Part shown: one piece after another, positions 1 through 8,589 of the stretch | Numbering within the stretch: the first letter of the stretch is position 1 | Layout of the letters: each line of letters starts with the position of its first letter | Notes under the pieces: generated by a model | Database searches by the model: none | Seen by the model: only the letters and a program-made list of their open reading frames with translations | Told to the model about the DNA's origin: nothing | Made by a program: the position numbers and the translations under genes | NCBI RefSeq assembly: GCF_002899715.1 | Contig: NZ_PPEK01000001.1 | Span: 310,001 to 374,000 of the forward strand | From: Enteroscipio rubneri | GTDB taxonomy: Bacteria > Actinomycetota > Coriobacteriia > Coriobacteriales > Eggerthellaceae | Length of the DNA: 64,000 bases | Reading direction: 5' to 3'

Positions 1-208
1 GGTGAACCTCGATACGCTTGAGGCGGAAAAGGCATCGAAGGAACGCAGCGATGTCTGCGCCGTGCCCGCCTGCGCGGTCGTTGCCGAGAGCGAAGTGGCG
101 TTCGTCTTGGCCGAGGCCTATCTCCAGAAGTTCGGGCGCGATAACATGGCCGATATCAAAGCGGCGGTGAAGGCCTACCGCCAGCGCCTGAAAACGATGG
201 CGCGCTGA
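1..208 (+). CDS. aroC: Chorismate synthase, C-terminal end (partial)
   Basis: Only the last ~68 residues lie in the window; the frame is open to the left edge, so the in-frame GTG at position 2 is an internal codon. The stretch RSDVCAVPACAVVAESEVAF followed by VLAEAYLQKFG matches the conserved C-terminus of chorismate synthase, which converts EPSP to chorismate in the last step of the shikimate pathway in the cytoplasm. The next gene, shikimate kinase, starts 21 bases after the TGA and dehydroquinate synthase follows, so this is an aro operon. The assignment rests on a short fragment plus this strong context. Confidence 0.85.
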   Translation, partial: VNLDTLEAEKASKERSDVCAVPACAVVAESEVAFVLAEAYLQKFGRDNMADIKAAVKAYRQRLKTMAR

Positions 209-229
209 CACGACGACAGGAGACCAGCT

Positions 230-868
230 ATGGAACAATCCGACAAGGCGTCGGGCCGCACGGTCGAGGAAGCTGCCGCGCCTTCGCCGTCCGCGGCCGA
301 GAACGAAGTGCTCATACCGAAATCCGATCGGCCTACCTACGAGCTTGCCCGACCGGTATTCTTTGTGGGCTTTATGGTGGCCGGCAAGACGTCGGTATCG
401 CGCAGGCTCGCGCGCAGCTGCGGCGTCGCATCGGTCGACCTCGACGGCTTCATAGAGCGCCGCGAAGGCAAGCCCATCAACCAGATGTTCGTCGAGATCG
501 GCGAAGACGGCTTTCGCGCGATGGAGACTGCGGCACTCGATGAGTTCGCCGAAAAAGACCCGATGCTCATATCGTGCGGTGGCGGCATCGTACTGCGCCC
601 CGAGAACCGCGAGATTCTCAAGAGCAAGGGCTTCGTGGTGTATCTGCAGGTGACGGCTGAGCAGGCTTACGAGCGCATCGGCGACGTCTCGACGCGCCCG
701 AACTTCCGCGATCTGCCGACGGCGCGCAAGACCATCCAGGCGCGCCTGCCCATGTACGAGGACGTGGCCGACGTTATGGTCGATACGGTGGGCAAGAACA
801 TTCCGACGGTCGCACGCGAAGTGCGCCGCGCGCTTGAGCGAGAGGGTGTTCTGTGCCAACGAAGGTGA
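230..868 (+). CDS. aroK: Shikimate kinase
   Basis: This 212-residue protein phosphorylates shikimate with ATP in chorismate synthesis. The P-loop GFMVAGKT lies at residues 47-54, the shikimate-binding DLD at 70-72 and the glycine-rich SCGGGIVLRPENRE loop near 115-128. A lid/adenine segment with RPNFR and RLPMYEDVADVMVDT follows. About 40 residues at the N-terminus precede the usual start of the family and look low-complexity (Ala/Glu/Ser). The ATG at 230 has an AGGAG about 8 bases upstream. The 3' end overlaps aroB by 16 bases, which suggests translational coupling. Confidence 0.95.
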   Translation: MEQSDKASGRTVEEAAAPSPSAAENEVLIPKSDRPTYELARPVFFVGFMVAGKTSVSRRLARSCGVASVDLDGFIERREGKPINQMFVEIGEDGFRAMETAALDEFAEKDPMLISCGGGIVLRPENREILKSKGFVVYLQVTAEQAYERIGDVSTRPNFRDLPTARKTIQARLPMYEDVADVMVDTVGKNIPTVAREVRRALEREGVLCQRR

Positions 869-1962
869 TCGTCGACATTCCGGGTGAGGCGCCCTATGAC
901 GTGCGCATCGGGTCGGGTGTGCTCGCGCGTCTCGGTTCCCATCTGCGCGCAATGAGCGCGTTTGAAAACGTGGAGCGCGTGCTTGTGGTGACGGACGAGG
1001 AGGTGGCCCGGCTCTACCGCGCCGACGCGAAGGATTCGCTCGCGCAGGCGGGATTCCGTGTGAGCGACATAGCGGTCCCGCCGGGGGAACGTTCGAAGTC
1101 CCTCGACGTGATTGGCGAGATCTGGGAAGCCATGGCCGGCATCGGCCTCGGGCGGGACTGCGCCGTGGCGGCTCTCGGCGGCGGCGTTGTGGGTGATCTG
1201 GCTGGATTCGCCGCTGCCGCCTACATGCGCGGCGTGCCCGTGGTGCAGGTTCCCACCACGTTGCTCTCTATGGTGGACTCCTCTGTCGGCGGGAAGACCG
1301 GCGTGAATCTGGCGGCGGGCAAGAATCTCGTCGGCGCGTTCAAGCAGCCAGCCTATGTCTGCGCCGACACGGCGACGCTGGCTACGCTGCCCGATCGCGA
1401 ATGGACCTGCGGCTGCGCCGAGATAGCCAAGTCTGCCGTCATCGACTCCGACGAGTTCTTCTTCTGGCTTGCCGAAGCCGCAGAGAGGCTTGCTGCACGA
1501 GATGAAGACGTGACGGCCGAGGCCATCGCGCGTTCGGTGGTATTCAAGGCCGATGTCGTCGCCGCCGACAAGGCCGAAAGCAACGGGGTGCGCGAGTGCT
1601 TGAACTACGGCCACACGCTCGGCCATGCCGTGGAGGCCCTGGCAGGTTATGGCACGTTCTCGCATGGGGCAGCCGTGGCGGAGGGCATGAGGTTTGCGGC
1701 ACGCTTGGCTGCGGCGCTCGTCGGAGCGTCCCTTGACTTTGTGCGGGCGCAGGACGATCTGCTCGACGCGCTCGGGCTGCCAGTGCTCGATTGGTTGGCC
1801 GAACCGGCGGACATGCTGGATGCAATGAAGCGGGACAAGAAGGCGCGCGGCGGACGCATTCGCTTCGTGCTGCCGCGCGACGTGGGTTCATGGGAGGTTT
1901 CGGACGTCGATGACGAAATCCTTCTCGAGCACCTTGATGCATGGAGACGATCGAAGGAGTAG
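853..1962 (+). CDS. aroB: 3-dehydroquinate synthase
   Basis: This 369-residue enzyme cyclises DAHP to 3-dehydroquinate, step two of the shikimate pathway, using NAD and a divalent metal. Visible signatures are the NAD-binding GGGVVGDLAGFAAAAYMRG, then VPTTLLSMVDSSVGGKTGVN, and the metal-ligand regions CAEIAKSAVI, NYGHTLGHAVE and SHGAAVAEGM. Length is normal for the family. The GTG at 853 lies inside the end of aroK and gives an N-terminus leading directly into the first family strand (VIVDIPGEAPYDVRIG). Confidence 0.96.
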   Translation: MPTKVIVDIPGEAPYDVRIGSGVLARLGSHLRAMSAFENVERVLVVTDEEVARLYRADAKDSLAQAGFRVSDIAVPPGERSKSLDVIGEIWEAMAGIGLGRDCAVAALGGGVVGDLAGFAAAAYMRGVPVVQVPTTLLSMVDSSVGGKTGVNLAAGKNLVGAFKQPAYVCADTATLATLPDREWTCGCAEIAKSAVIDSDEFFFWLAEAAERLAARDEDVTAEAIARSVVFKADVVAADKAESNGVRECLNYGHTLGHAVEALAGYGTFSHGAAVAEGMRFAARLAAALVGASLDFVRAQDDLLDALGLPVLDWLAEPADMLDAMKRDKKARGGRIRFVLPRDVGSWEVSDVDDEILLEHLDAWRRSKE

Positions 1963-1970
1963 ACGAGCCC

Positions 1971-3179
1971 ATGGACGAACAGGATCTGGACGGGCTGGAA
2001 ATCAGCGAGTTCGGTGCGGCCTCGCATCGAATCGAGAACGTTCGCGCGGCGTGCGCCGAGGAAGGCATGGATGCGTTCCTCGTGCGCGGCACATCGAACA
2101 TCGCGTACTTGACCGCCTTCGACGACGTGTTCGACGATGAGGAAGCGCATGCGCTGCTCGTCACTCCCGATGAGGCGCTGCTCCACACCGATTCGCGCTA
2201 CAGCGAAGCGGCGCGCTCTGCGGCGGTGGACGGCCCGGTGGCGGTTGACGATTCGCGCGTCTCTTTTGCGGCGTTCGCCGTCGGCGCGCCGATCGGTCGC
2301 GCGAGGCTGGCGGTTGCGGGCGAAGGGGGAGCCGAAGGTGTGGCTGATCCGGCAGTTTGCGGCGGGGAAGTCGTGCTGGGCATCGAGGACACGATGACGC
2401 TCAGAGATTACCGCGCGCTGGAGCGGGCGGCCGAGGAAGCGCCGCGGCCCTTCCGGCTTGCGGAGACGACGGGCCTCGTGCTGGGGCTGCGCGCTGTCAA
2501 ATCGCCCTCCGAGCTCGCGCGCATGAAGGCCGCCCAAGTCATTACCGATGCAGCGTATTCCCATATCGTCGGATTCATGCGTCCCGGCATGACCGAGCGT
2601 GCGGTGCAGATCGAGCTTGAGGATTTCATGCTTCGCCATGGTGCGGAGGGTCTTGCATTCCCGTCCATCGTGGCCGCTGGCGCCAACGGCGCCAGCCCTC
2701 ACGCCATCCCCGGCGAGACGAGGCTCGAGGCGGGACAATGTGTCGTGCTCGACTTCGGCGCCCGTGCGTTCGGCTACTGCTCCGATATGACGCGCACGGT
2801 GTTCATGGGTATGCCCGATGCGCGCATGCGCGCCGCCTACGAGGCCATCCGAGCGGCGAACGAGCAGGTGGAAGCTGCGCTTAGGCCCGGTGTGACCGGA
2901 AGGGCCATGCACGAGCTGGCCGAGCAGGTGCTCGCCGATCACGGTTTTGGGGGCGCGATGGGCCACGGGCTGGGACACGGCGTGGGCATGGACGTCCACG
3001 AGGAGCCGTCGCTCTCGCCTCGCAACGAATGCGCGCTTGCCGTCGGCAACGTGGTCACGGTGGAGCCGGGCGTCTATCTGTCGGGCGCGTTCGGCATGCG
3101 CCTGGAGGATTTCGGCGTGCTCATCGAGGATGGATTCAAGGTGTTCACGCAATCGACTCACGACATGGTGATCCTTTAG
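1971..3179 (+). CDS. Xaa-Pro aminopeptidase family (M24B) metallopeptidase
   Basis: This 402-residue cytoplasmic peptidase should remove an N-terminal residue preceding proline. An N-terminal creatinase-like domain (about residues 15-150) is followed by the pita-bread catalytic domain. The five metal ligands are recognisable: Asp in VVLDFGARAFGYCSDMTRTV (two), His in GHGLGHGVGMDVHEEPSLS, Glu in VVTVEPGVYLSG and Glu in MRLEDFGVL. An in-frame ATG exists at 1941, but the ATG at 1971 sits 8 bases after the aroB stop and 11 bases after GAAGGAG, so I prefer 1971. The aro-pepP-efp order is common in Gram-positive bacteria. Confidence 0.92.
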   Translation: MDEQDLDGLEISEFGAASHRIENVRAACAEEGMDAFLVRGTSNIAYLTAFDDVFDDEEAHALLVTPDEALLHTDSRYSEAARSAAVDGPVAVDDSRVSFAAFAVGAPIGRARLAVAGEGGAEGVADPAVCGGEVVLGIEDTMTLRDYRALERAAEEAPRPFRLAETTGLVLGLRAVKSPSELARMKAAQVITDAAYSHIVGFMRPGMTERAVQIELEDFMLRHGAEGLAFPSIVAAGANGASPHAIPGETRLEAGQCVVLDFGARAFGYCSDMTRTVFMGMPDARMRAAYEAIRAANEQVEAALRPGVTGRAMHELAEQVLADHGFGGAMGHGLGHGVGMDVHEEPSLSPRNECALAVGNVVTVEPGVYLSGAFGMRLEDFGVLIEDGFKVFTQSTHDMVIL

Positions 3180-3198
3180 GGAAACATCCTCGCCGATG

Positions 3199-3234
3199 CA
3201 GGAGAGCGCAAGCGCGTCGCTCCCTGGTTTTTTT
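3199..3234 (+). terminator. Rho-independent terminator after the aro/peptidase operon
   Basis: A stem CAGG(A)GAGCG / CGCTCCCTG with one bulged A is followed by seven T residues at 3228-3234. It separates the aro operon from efp. Confidence 0.75.
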
Positions 3235-3253
3235 CTGTGAGCGCTTTGGCTTG

Positions 3254-3282
3254 TTTTCAGGGATGCGTTCGATGAGTATAAT
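3254..3282 (+). promoter_or_regulatory. Sigma-70-type promoter of efp
   Basis: A perfect TATAAT (3277-3282) lies 17 bases after TTTTCA (3254-3259). It is just downstream of a terminator and about 70 bases before the efp start, so efp has its own promoter. Confidence 0.6.
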
Positions 3283-3351
3283 GAAACAGTTTGAACGCCG
3301 ATCGGGACCGTGCAGTACGCAGAGGGCCCGTGAACGAAAGGAATTTCCAGC

Positions 3352-3912
3352 ATGGCTATCTCCACCGCCGATTTCAAGAACGGCATGTGCATCGAGTACA
3401 ATGGCAAGCTCTGCACGATCGTCGAGTTCCAGCACGTCAAGCCTGGCAAGGGCGGCGCGTTCGTCAGAACGAAGCTGCGCGATATCCGCTCGGGCCGCGT
3501 TGTGGACTACACCTTCAACGCGGGCACGAAGTTCGACTCCGTGCGCTTGGAGACGAAGAAGTTGCAGTACCTCTACAACGACGGCGTCGACTTCAACTTC
3601 ATGGACAACGACACCTTCGAGCAGATGGCCATTCCGGCCGACACCGTGGGCGATGCCGCGAAGTGGCTCAAGGAGAACGACGAGGCCAGCCTGCTGTACG
3701 CCGGCGACGAACTGATCAGCATCGAGCCTCAGATGTTCGTGGAGCTCGAAGTGACCGAGACCGATCCCGGCTTCAAGGGCGATACGGTGCAGGGCGGCTC
3801 CAAGCCCGCAACGCTGGAGACCGGCGCGACCGTGCAGGTTCCCATGTTCGTGGAGCCCGGCGACGTGTTGCAGATCGATACGCGCGACGGCCGCTTCATC
3901 AAGCGCGTGTAG
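3352..3912 (+). CDS. efp: Elongation factor P
   Basis: This 186-residue translation factor rescues ribosomes stalled at polyproline stretches by binding near the E site. The three beta-barrel domains of the family fit its normal length. The domain I loop that reaches the peptidyl-transferase centre reads HVKPGKGGAFVRT, with the tip lysine at residue 33. A GAAAGGA ribosome binding site precedes the ATG. The gene is flanked by its own promoter and a strong terminator, so it is monocistronic. No modification gene (epmA/B, ymfI, earP) is seen nearby. Confidence 0.97.
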   Translation: MAISTADFKNGMCIEYNGKLCTIVEFQHVKPGKGGAFVRTKLRDIRSGRVVDYTFNAGTKFDSVRLETKKLQYLYNDGVDFNFMDNDTFEQMAIPADTVGDAAKWLKENDEASLLYAGDELISIEPQMFVELEVTETDPGFKGDTVQGGSKPATLETGATVQVPMFVEPGDVLQIDTRDGRFIKRV

Positions 3913-3940
3913 CTCGGGCCGCTATCGAATACTGTGCGAA

Positions 3941-3976
3941 GACGCTGCGTCCCGCCGGGGGCGCAGCGTCTTTTTT
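3941..3976 (+). terminator. Terminator after efp
   Basis: A perfect 9-bp stem GACGCTGCG / CGCAGCGTC (3941-3949, 3962-3970) is followed by six T residues (3971-3976). Confidence 0.92.
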
Positions 3977-4073
3977 GTTCGCAGGCGATGCGTTCGGACA
4001 GGCCTGACCGCCAGGATACTCGGAAGGCTCGCGCCGAACGCGACGGCGCTTGCTTGAACCTCGCACGTTGGCG

Positions 4074-4370
4074 TTAAAGTCGAGCGTGGTCGATGGGGTT
4101 GGCGATTTGATAGTCGGATGGATCGAAGGCGCTGAGGTCGATGATGTCCTCGAGCCTGACGTTGAACGCATCGGCGAGCTTGACGATGTCTGAGAGCCGC
4201 GCCACCACCAGCCCCCGTTCGATGTCGCTGATGCGCGCATGCTTCGTACCGATCATGTAGCCGAGGCGCTCTTGGGTCAGGTTCTGGCTCTTGCGCAGGG
4301 CGCGGACGTTTTCGCCCAGCTTTCGCGCAAGCTTCTGCACGAGCGGATCCTCGTGCGCCATGCGTTCCAT
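4074..4370 (-). CDS. XRE-family helix-turn-helix regulator
   Basis: This 98-residue protein carries one Cro/CI-type HTH: VRALRKSQNLTQERLGYMIG, then KHARISDIERGL and LSDIVKLADAFNV, the five-helix XRE core at about residues 20-75. It presumably binds DNA as a dimer. An upstream in-frame ATG at 4418 exists, but the ATG at 4370 has GGAGAG four bases upstream and gives the compact family length. It lies downstream of the thioesterase on the same strand with a gap of 220 bases. Its target is unknown. Confidence 0.85.
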   Translation of the reverse strand: MERMAHEDPLVQKLARKLGENVRALRKSQNLTQERLGYMIGTKHARISDIERGLVVARLSDIVKLADAFNVRLEDIIDLSAFDPSDYQIANPIDHARL

Positions 4371-4593
4371 TTTGCTCTCCGCGCCCATGCTGTATAGCGT
4401 AACGGCGCGGATACGCAATGCTGTAACCGAGCGGATACAAACCGACGCTTTTCAATGGACGACCATGGCTATCCCGCGTGCCATGCTGTCCTATCGTGCC
4501 TAAGAATGTTCCGCCGTCACGGTCGATTCCCAATGTGAGGCTCCCGACGATGCGGATCGACGCGAACCGCCGCCCTGCGGCATCTTGCCAAGC

Positions 4594-5085
4594 TCAGTCG
4601 TCCAGGAACTTCGGAGGGAGAGGATCGAAGCCCATCTCGCGCACGGCCATGGAAATAGGCTGAAGCGTGGGGCTGAGATACTGCTTCGACAGGCAGTGCA
4701 CGAGCAGCCGTCCCCGCTCGTCGCGCGCTTCCGCTTCGGTCAGGCAGATGGATCCGCCGCGTTTGACCACGCCGCCTTCGATGGTGACTACGCCCTCGCC
4801 GGACGAGGCGCGCAGGTTGTTGATGGTGAGGTCGAGCGTGATGAACCCGGCGTCTTCCTCGAGCTCGCAGTACAGCGCCCAGTAGGCGGCGCAGTCCACG
4901 AATGACGCATAGGCACCCCCATGAACGCCGCCGAATGCGTTTTGGTGCTTGCGGTCGAGATCGGCCACCGCTCGGCTGTAGCCCTCGCGCATCTCGACGA
5001 GCCTCGTGTTGATCAGCGCGAAGTACGGCGATTGGTTGACAAGCTCGATCACGCGCTCGACATGGTCGGGGTTGAGACGGCGCAT
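4594..5085 (-). CDS. PaaI-type hotdog-fold thioesterase
   Basis: This 163-residue protein is a probable acyl-CoA thioesterase of the PaaI/4HBT superfamily. The family signature is NAFGGVHGGAYASFVDCAAY, in which HGGA begins the central hotdog helix and the following Asp is the likely catalytic residue. LTINNLRASSGEGVVTIEG fits the next beta strands. Two ATGs (5091 and 5085) follow GGAGG; 5085 has the proper six-base spacing and is chosen. Substrate is not evident from neighbours. Confidence 0.85.
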   Translation of the reverse strand: MRRLNPDHVERVIELVNQSPYFALINTRLVEMREGYSRAVADLDRKHQNAFGGVHGGAYASFVDCAAYWALYCELEEDAGFITLDLTINNLRASSGEGVVTIEGGVVKRGGSICLTEAEARDERGRLLVHCLSKQYLSPTLQPISMAVREMGFDPLPPKFLDD

Positions 5086-5275
5086 GGGCATCCTCCTTCG
5101 TGGCAGCTAAATCGCTCTCATTGTAGAGCCGTACAGGTTGATTTGCTCCGGCCAAGGTTCCGCGTCCGTCCGAAACGAGGTTCTGCCTGCCGTTCGTATG
5201 TTCTGGCGCTTTTCGTCCTCCGACCTCCGTCCACCTGCTCCCATATGTTGCTTGTCGGTGAAATTCGCTCGGATC

Positions 5276-5305
5276 GATCAACCATCGCCCTCGTTCATCT
5301 ATAAT
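5276..5305 (+). promoter_or_regulatory. Probable promoter of the carboxylase operon
   Basis: A perfect TATAAT is at 5300-5305 with only a weak -35 (GATCAA, 5276-5281, 18-base spacer). It lies 48 bases before the carboxyltransferase start. Confidence 0.45.
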
Positions 5306-5353
5306 TCGTGTTTCGATCTTTGACTACTTGTAAACCGAAGGGGGTGTGAGTTC

Positions 5354-7237
5354 ATGCCGAGGCTTCAGATCATGGATACCACCATCCGCGACGGCCAGCA
5401 AAGCCTGTGGGCCACGCGCATGCAGATAGGCGACATGCTGCCGATCCTGCCGAAAATGGACCGCGTTGGGTACTGGGCCATCGAGGCATGGGGCGGCGCA
5501 ACGTTCGACACCTGCCTGCGCTTTCTCGACGAGAATCCTTGGGAGCGCCTGCGCTCCATCAAAGCACAGACGCCGAACACGCCGCTCGCCATGCTGTCCC
5601 GCGGGCAGAACCTGGTAGGGTACAAACACTATTCGCGCGAGATCTGCAACCGTTTCATCAAGGCGGCCAAGCGCAACGGCGTGCACGTTTTCCGGGTGTT
5701 CGACGCCCTCAACGACATCCGCAACGTCGTGGACAACGCCGAGGCCATCAAGGAATGCGGAGGCCACTTCGAAGGCGCCATCTCCTACACCATGTCTCCG
5801 GTCCACACGCTGGACAGCTACTTGGAATACGGCCAGAAGATGAAGGACCTGGGCGCCGACTCCATTGCCATCAAGGATATGGCCGGCATGCTGACGCCCT
5901 ACCGCACCGAGCGCATGGTGAAGGCGTTCAACGCCGAGATCGGCCTGCCGCTGCACATCCACTGCCACTACGTGGGCGGCATGGCGCCCGCCAACATCAT
6001 CAAGGCTGCCGAGGCCGGTGCCGCCATCGCGGACACGGCCCACGCGCCGCTCGCCTTCGGCAACTCGCACCCCGCGGTGGAGATGATCGTAGCCGCCCTC
6101 CAGGAGAGCCGCTACGACACGGGGCTCGACCTCGACTTGCTGTTCGAGATCGCCGAGTACTGGGAAGAGGTGCGCAAGCGCGGCCACTACAAGCGCGGCG
6201 TGTCCTCGCTCACGCACATGAAGGTGTACTCGCATCAGGTGCCTGGCGGCATGATGTCGAACCTGGTGTCCCAGCTGGAGATACAGAACGCCGGCGACCG
6301 CCTGCCCGAGGTCATGCAGGAGATCCCGAAGGTGCGTGCCGAGGTGGGCTACCCGCCGCTCGTCACGCCCATGTCGCAGATCGTGGGTACCCAGGCCGTG
6401 TTCAACGTGCTCACCGGCAAGCGCTGGAGCGTCGTGTCCAAGGAGATGAAGGACTACATCTGCGGCTACTACGGCAAGGCGCCGGGCCGCATGGACAAGG
6501 ACATCGTAGCCAAGGTGGTGGGCAACTCCGAGATGCTGCCGCCCGACGTGGCCCCCGGCTCGCTCGTAACCACTACGTACTCCCAGGTGGAGGACGAGAT
6601 CGGCGACCTCGCGAAGAGCGAGGAGGACGTGCTCATGTACGCCCTGTTCCCGAACGAGGCGCGCACGTACCTGAGCAAGCACCGCACATCGGAGAAGGTC
6701 GACTTCCTCATGGAGCAGGAGTCGAGCCATACCAAGGAGGACGATTACGTGGACATCAATCAGATTCGCGAGCTGGTTCGCGTCGCCGAGGAGAGCGGCG
6801 TCGGCGAGATCGTAGTCGAGGAGGAGGGCACGCGCATCGCCGTGCGCATGCCGGGCACGCTGTCGTCGGACGCTGTCGCCGCGGCCGCCCCCGTTGCCGC
6901 CATTGCGCCCGCGCCTGCCGCACCGGCTTCGGCCCCTGCAGCCGACGAACCCGATCGTCCGGCCAACTGGTATGCCGTTACCGCGCCCATGGTGGGTACG
7001 TTCTATACGTCCCCCGGACCCGGCGAGCCGCCGTTCGTGCAGGTGGGCGACGAAGTGGCCGCCAACCAGACGCTGTGTATCGTGGAAGCCATGAAGCTCA
7101 TGAACGAGATAGCCGCCGAGGAGATGGGTACGGTGCGCGAGGTATGCCTCGAGGATGCTTCGCCCGTTGAGTTCGGCACGGTGCTGTTCTACATCGAGCC
7201 TCATGGTGCACCCGCCCCGGCGCCGGAGACGGCATAA
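5354..7237 (+). CDS. Carboxyltransferase (PycB/OadA/5S type) fused to an AccB-type biotin carrier
   Basis: This 627-residue protein has two parts. Residues 1 to ~455 are a metal-dependent HMGL-like carboxyltransferase barrel (MDTTIRDGQQSLWATRM, FRVFDALNDIRN, KDMAGMLTP, HIHCHYVGG) followed by the conserved PycB helical domain. This class moves carboxyl groups between biotin and pyruvate or oxaloacetate. From ~465 the sequence switches to an AccB-like N-terminus (INQIRELVRVAEESGVGEI), an Ala/Pro hinge, and a biotinyl domain with EAMKLMNE, biotin lysine about 581. AccB-type carriers normally belong to acetyl-CoA carboxylase. The stop overlaps the biotin carboxylase start (TAATG), so the two form one enzyme. 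Likely a two-subunit pyruvate carboxylase or a transcarboxylase/decarboxylase component; no membrane beta subunit is nearby. Confidence 0.85.
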   Translation: MPRLQIMDTTIRDGQQSLWATRMQIGDMLPILPKMDRVGYWAIEAWGGATFDTCLRFLDENPWERLRSIKAQTPNTPLAMLSRGQNLVGYKHYSREICNRFIKAAKRNGVHVFRVFDALNDIRNVVDNAEAIKECGGHFEGAISYTMSPVHTLDSYLEYGQKMKDLGADSIAIKDMAGMLTPYRTERMVKAFNAEIGLPLHIHCHYVGGMAPANIIKAAEAGAAIADTAHAPLAFGNSHPAVEMIVAALQESRYDTGLDLDLLFEIAEYWEEVRKRGHYKRGVSSLTHMKVYSHQVPGGMMSNLVSQLEIQNAGDRLPEVMQEIPKVRAEVGYPPLVTPMSQIVGTQAVFNVLTGKRWSVVSKEMKDYICGYYGKAPGRMDKDIVAKVVGNSEMLPPDVAPGSLVTTTYSQVEDEIGDLAKSEEDVLMYALFPNEARTYLSKHRTSEKVDFLMEQESSHTKEDDYVDINQIRELVRVAEESGVGEIVVEEEGTRIAVRMPGTLSSDAVAAAAPVAAIAPAPAAPASAPAADEPDRPANWYAVTAPMVGTFYTSPGPGEPPFVQVGDEVAANQTLCIVEAMKLMNEIAAEEMGTVREVCLEDASPVEFGTVLFYIEPHGAPAPAPETA

Positions 7238-8589
7238 TGTTTAGCAAGATCCTGGTTGCCAACCGAGGCGAGGTGGCGCTGCGCGTCATGCGCGCGGCCA
7301 AGGAGTTGGGCGTGAAGACGGTTGCGGTCTACTCGACTGAGGATGCCGACACCTATCCCGTGCGCTATGCGGACGAGGCGGTGTGCATTGGGCCCGCTCA
7401 GGCAAACCAGAGCTACCTTGTCATGTCCAATATCATCGCGGCGGCAAAGACCACCGGCGCGGAAGCCGTCCATCCCGGTTACGGCTTCCTCGCGGAGAAC
7501 GCCGCGTTCGCACGCGCCTGCGCCGACAACGACCTCGTGTTCATCGGGCCTAGCCCCGACTGCATCGAGCGCATGGGCGACAAGAGTATGGCCCGAGAGA
7601 CCATGAAGGCTTGCGGTGTGCCGACGGTGCCCGGTTCCGACGGCTGCATCGATACGGCGTCCGAAGCCAAGGCGTTCGCCGACACGGTGGGCTATCCGGT
7701 GCTCATCAAGGCCACGGCGGGTGGCGGCGGCAAGGGCATGCGCGAGGTGCACGACCCGACCGACCTCGAGTCGCAATACCAAGCAGCGCGCACCGAGGCG
7801 GGCGCTGCATTTGGCAACGACGGCGTATACCTGGAGAAACTTGTGCTGCGCCCGCGTCATGTGGAGGTGCAGGTGCTCGCTGACGACTTTGGCAACAGCA
7901 TCGCGCTCTGCGAGCGCGACTGCTCCGTGCAACGCCGTCATCAGAAGCTTATCGAGGAAGCGCCGTCCCCGGCCCTCGACGAGGAGTTGCGCCGTGCTAT
8001 GGGCGTGGCCGCCATCAAGGCCGTCCGCGCGGTGGACTACCGCAATGCCGGCACCATCGAGTTCCTCCTCGATGAGCGCGGGCACTTCTACTTCATGGAG
8101 ATGAACACGCGCGTGCAGGTGGAGCACCCGGTGACTGAGCAGATCACCGGTACCGACATCATCAAGGAGCAGCTGCGCATCGCCGCCGGCGAGCCCATGA
8201 GCTGCGCGGATCGCGCTCCGTTCACGCCCTTCGGCCACGCGATGGAGTTCCGCATCAATGCGGAGGACCCCGCGCACGGGTTCCGCCCGTGCCCCGGCAC
8301 TATCACGAAGTTCGAGACTCCGGCGGGACCCGGCGTACGCGTGGAAAGCTATGTGCGCACGGGTTCGCGCATCTCGCCCTACTACGATTCTCTGGTGGCG
8401 AAGCTCGTGGTGTACGGCCAGGATCGCGACGAGGCGCTCGCGCGCGGCCGACGCGCGCTCGACGAGTTCGTGATCGAGGGCATCGCCACCACCATCTCGT
8501 TCCATCGCCGCGTACTCGACAATGCGGTGTTCTGCGCAGGCGAGGCCACAACCGATTTCATTGAAACCCAGATGGGAGATGTGCTATGA
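7237..8589 (+). CDS. accC: Biotin carboxylase subunit
   Basis: This 450-residue protein is an ATP-grasp biotin carboxylase, which uses ATP and bicarbonate to carboxylate biotin on the carrier encoded just upstream. Visible features are the N-terminal SKILVANRGEVALRV, VHPGYGFLAENA, the ATP-grasp glycine loop KATAGGGGKGMREV, RDCSVQRRHQKLIEEAPSP, and the catalytic FMEMNTRVQVEHPVTE. Length is standard for AccC/PycA. The start overlaps the upstream stop by one base and the stop overlaps the next gene (ATGA), so the three genes are translationally coupled. The accC name reflects sequence type; its function may be pyruvate carboxylase subunit A. Confidence 0.93.
   Translation: MFSKILVANRGEVALRVMRAAKELGVKTVAVYSTEDADTYPVRYADEAVCIGPAQANQSYLVMSNIIAAAKTTGAEAVHPGYGFLAENAAFARACADNDLVFIGPSPDCIERMGDKSMARETMKACGVPTVPGSDGCIDTASEAKAFADTVGYPVLIKATAGGGGKGMREVHDPTDLESQYQAARTEAGAAFGNDGVYLEKLVLRPRHVEVQVLADDFGNSIALCERDCSVQRRHQKLIEEAPSPALDEELRRAMGVAAIKAVRAVDYRNAGTIEFLLDERGHFYFMEMNTRVQVEHPVTEQITGTDIIKEQLRIAAGEPMSCADRAPFTPFGHAMEFRINAEDPAHGFRPCPGTITKFETPAGPGVRVESYVRTGSRISPYYDSLVAKLVVYGQDRDEALARGRRALDEFVIEGIATTISFHRRVLDNAVFCAGEATTDFIETQMGDVL

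Noticed and set aside
5324-7204. 626-residue open frame antisense to the carboxyltransferase gene
   Set aside because: High GC leaves long open frames opposite real genes. The product is rich in His/Arg/Leu with no family resemblance, and the plus-strand gene is unambiguous.
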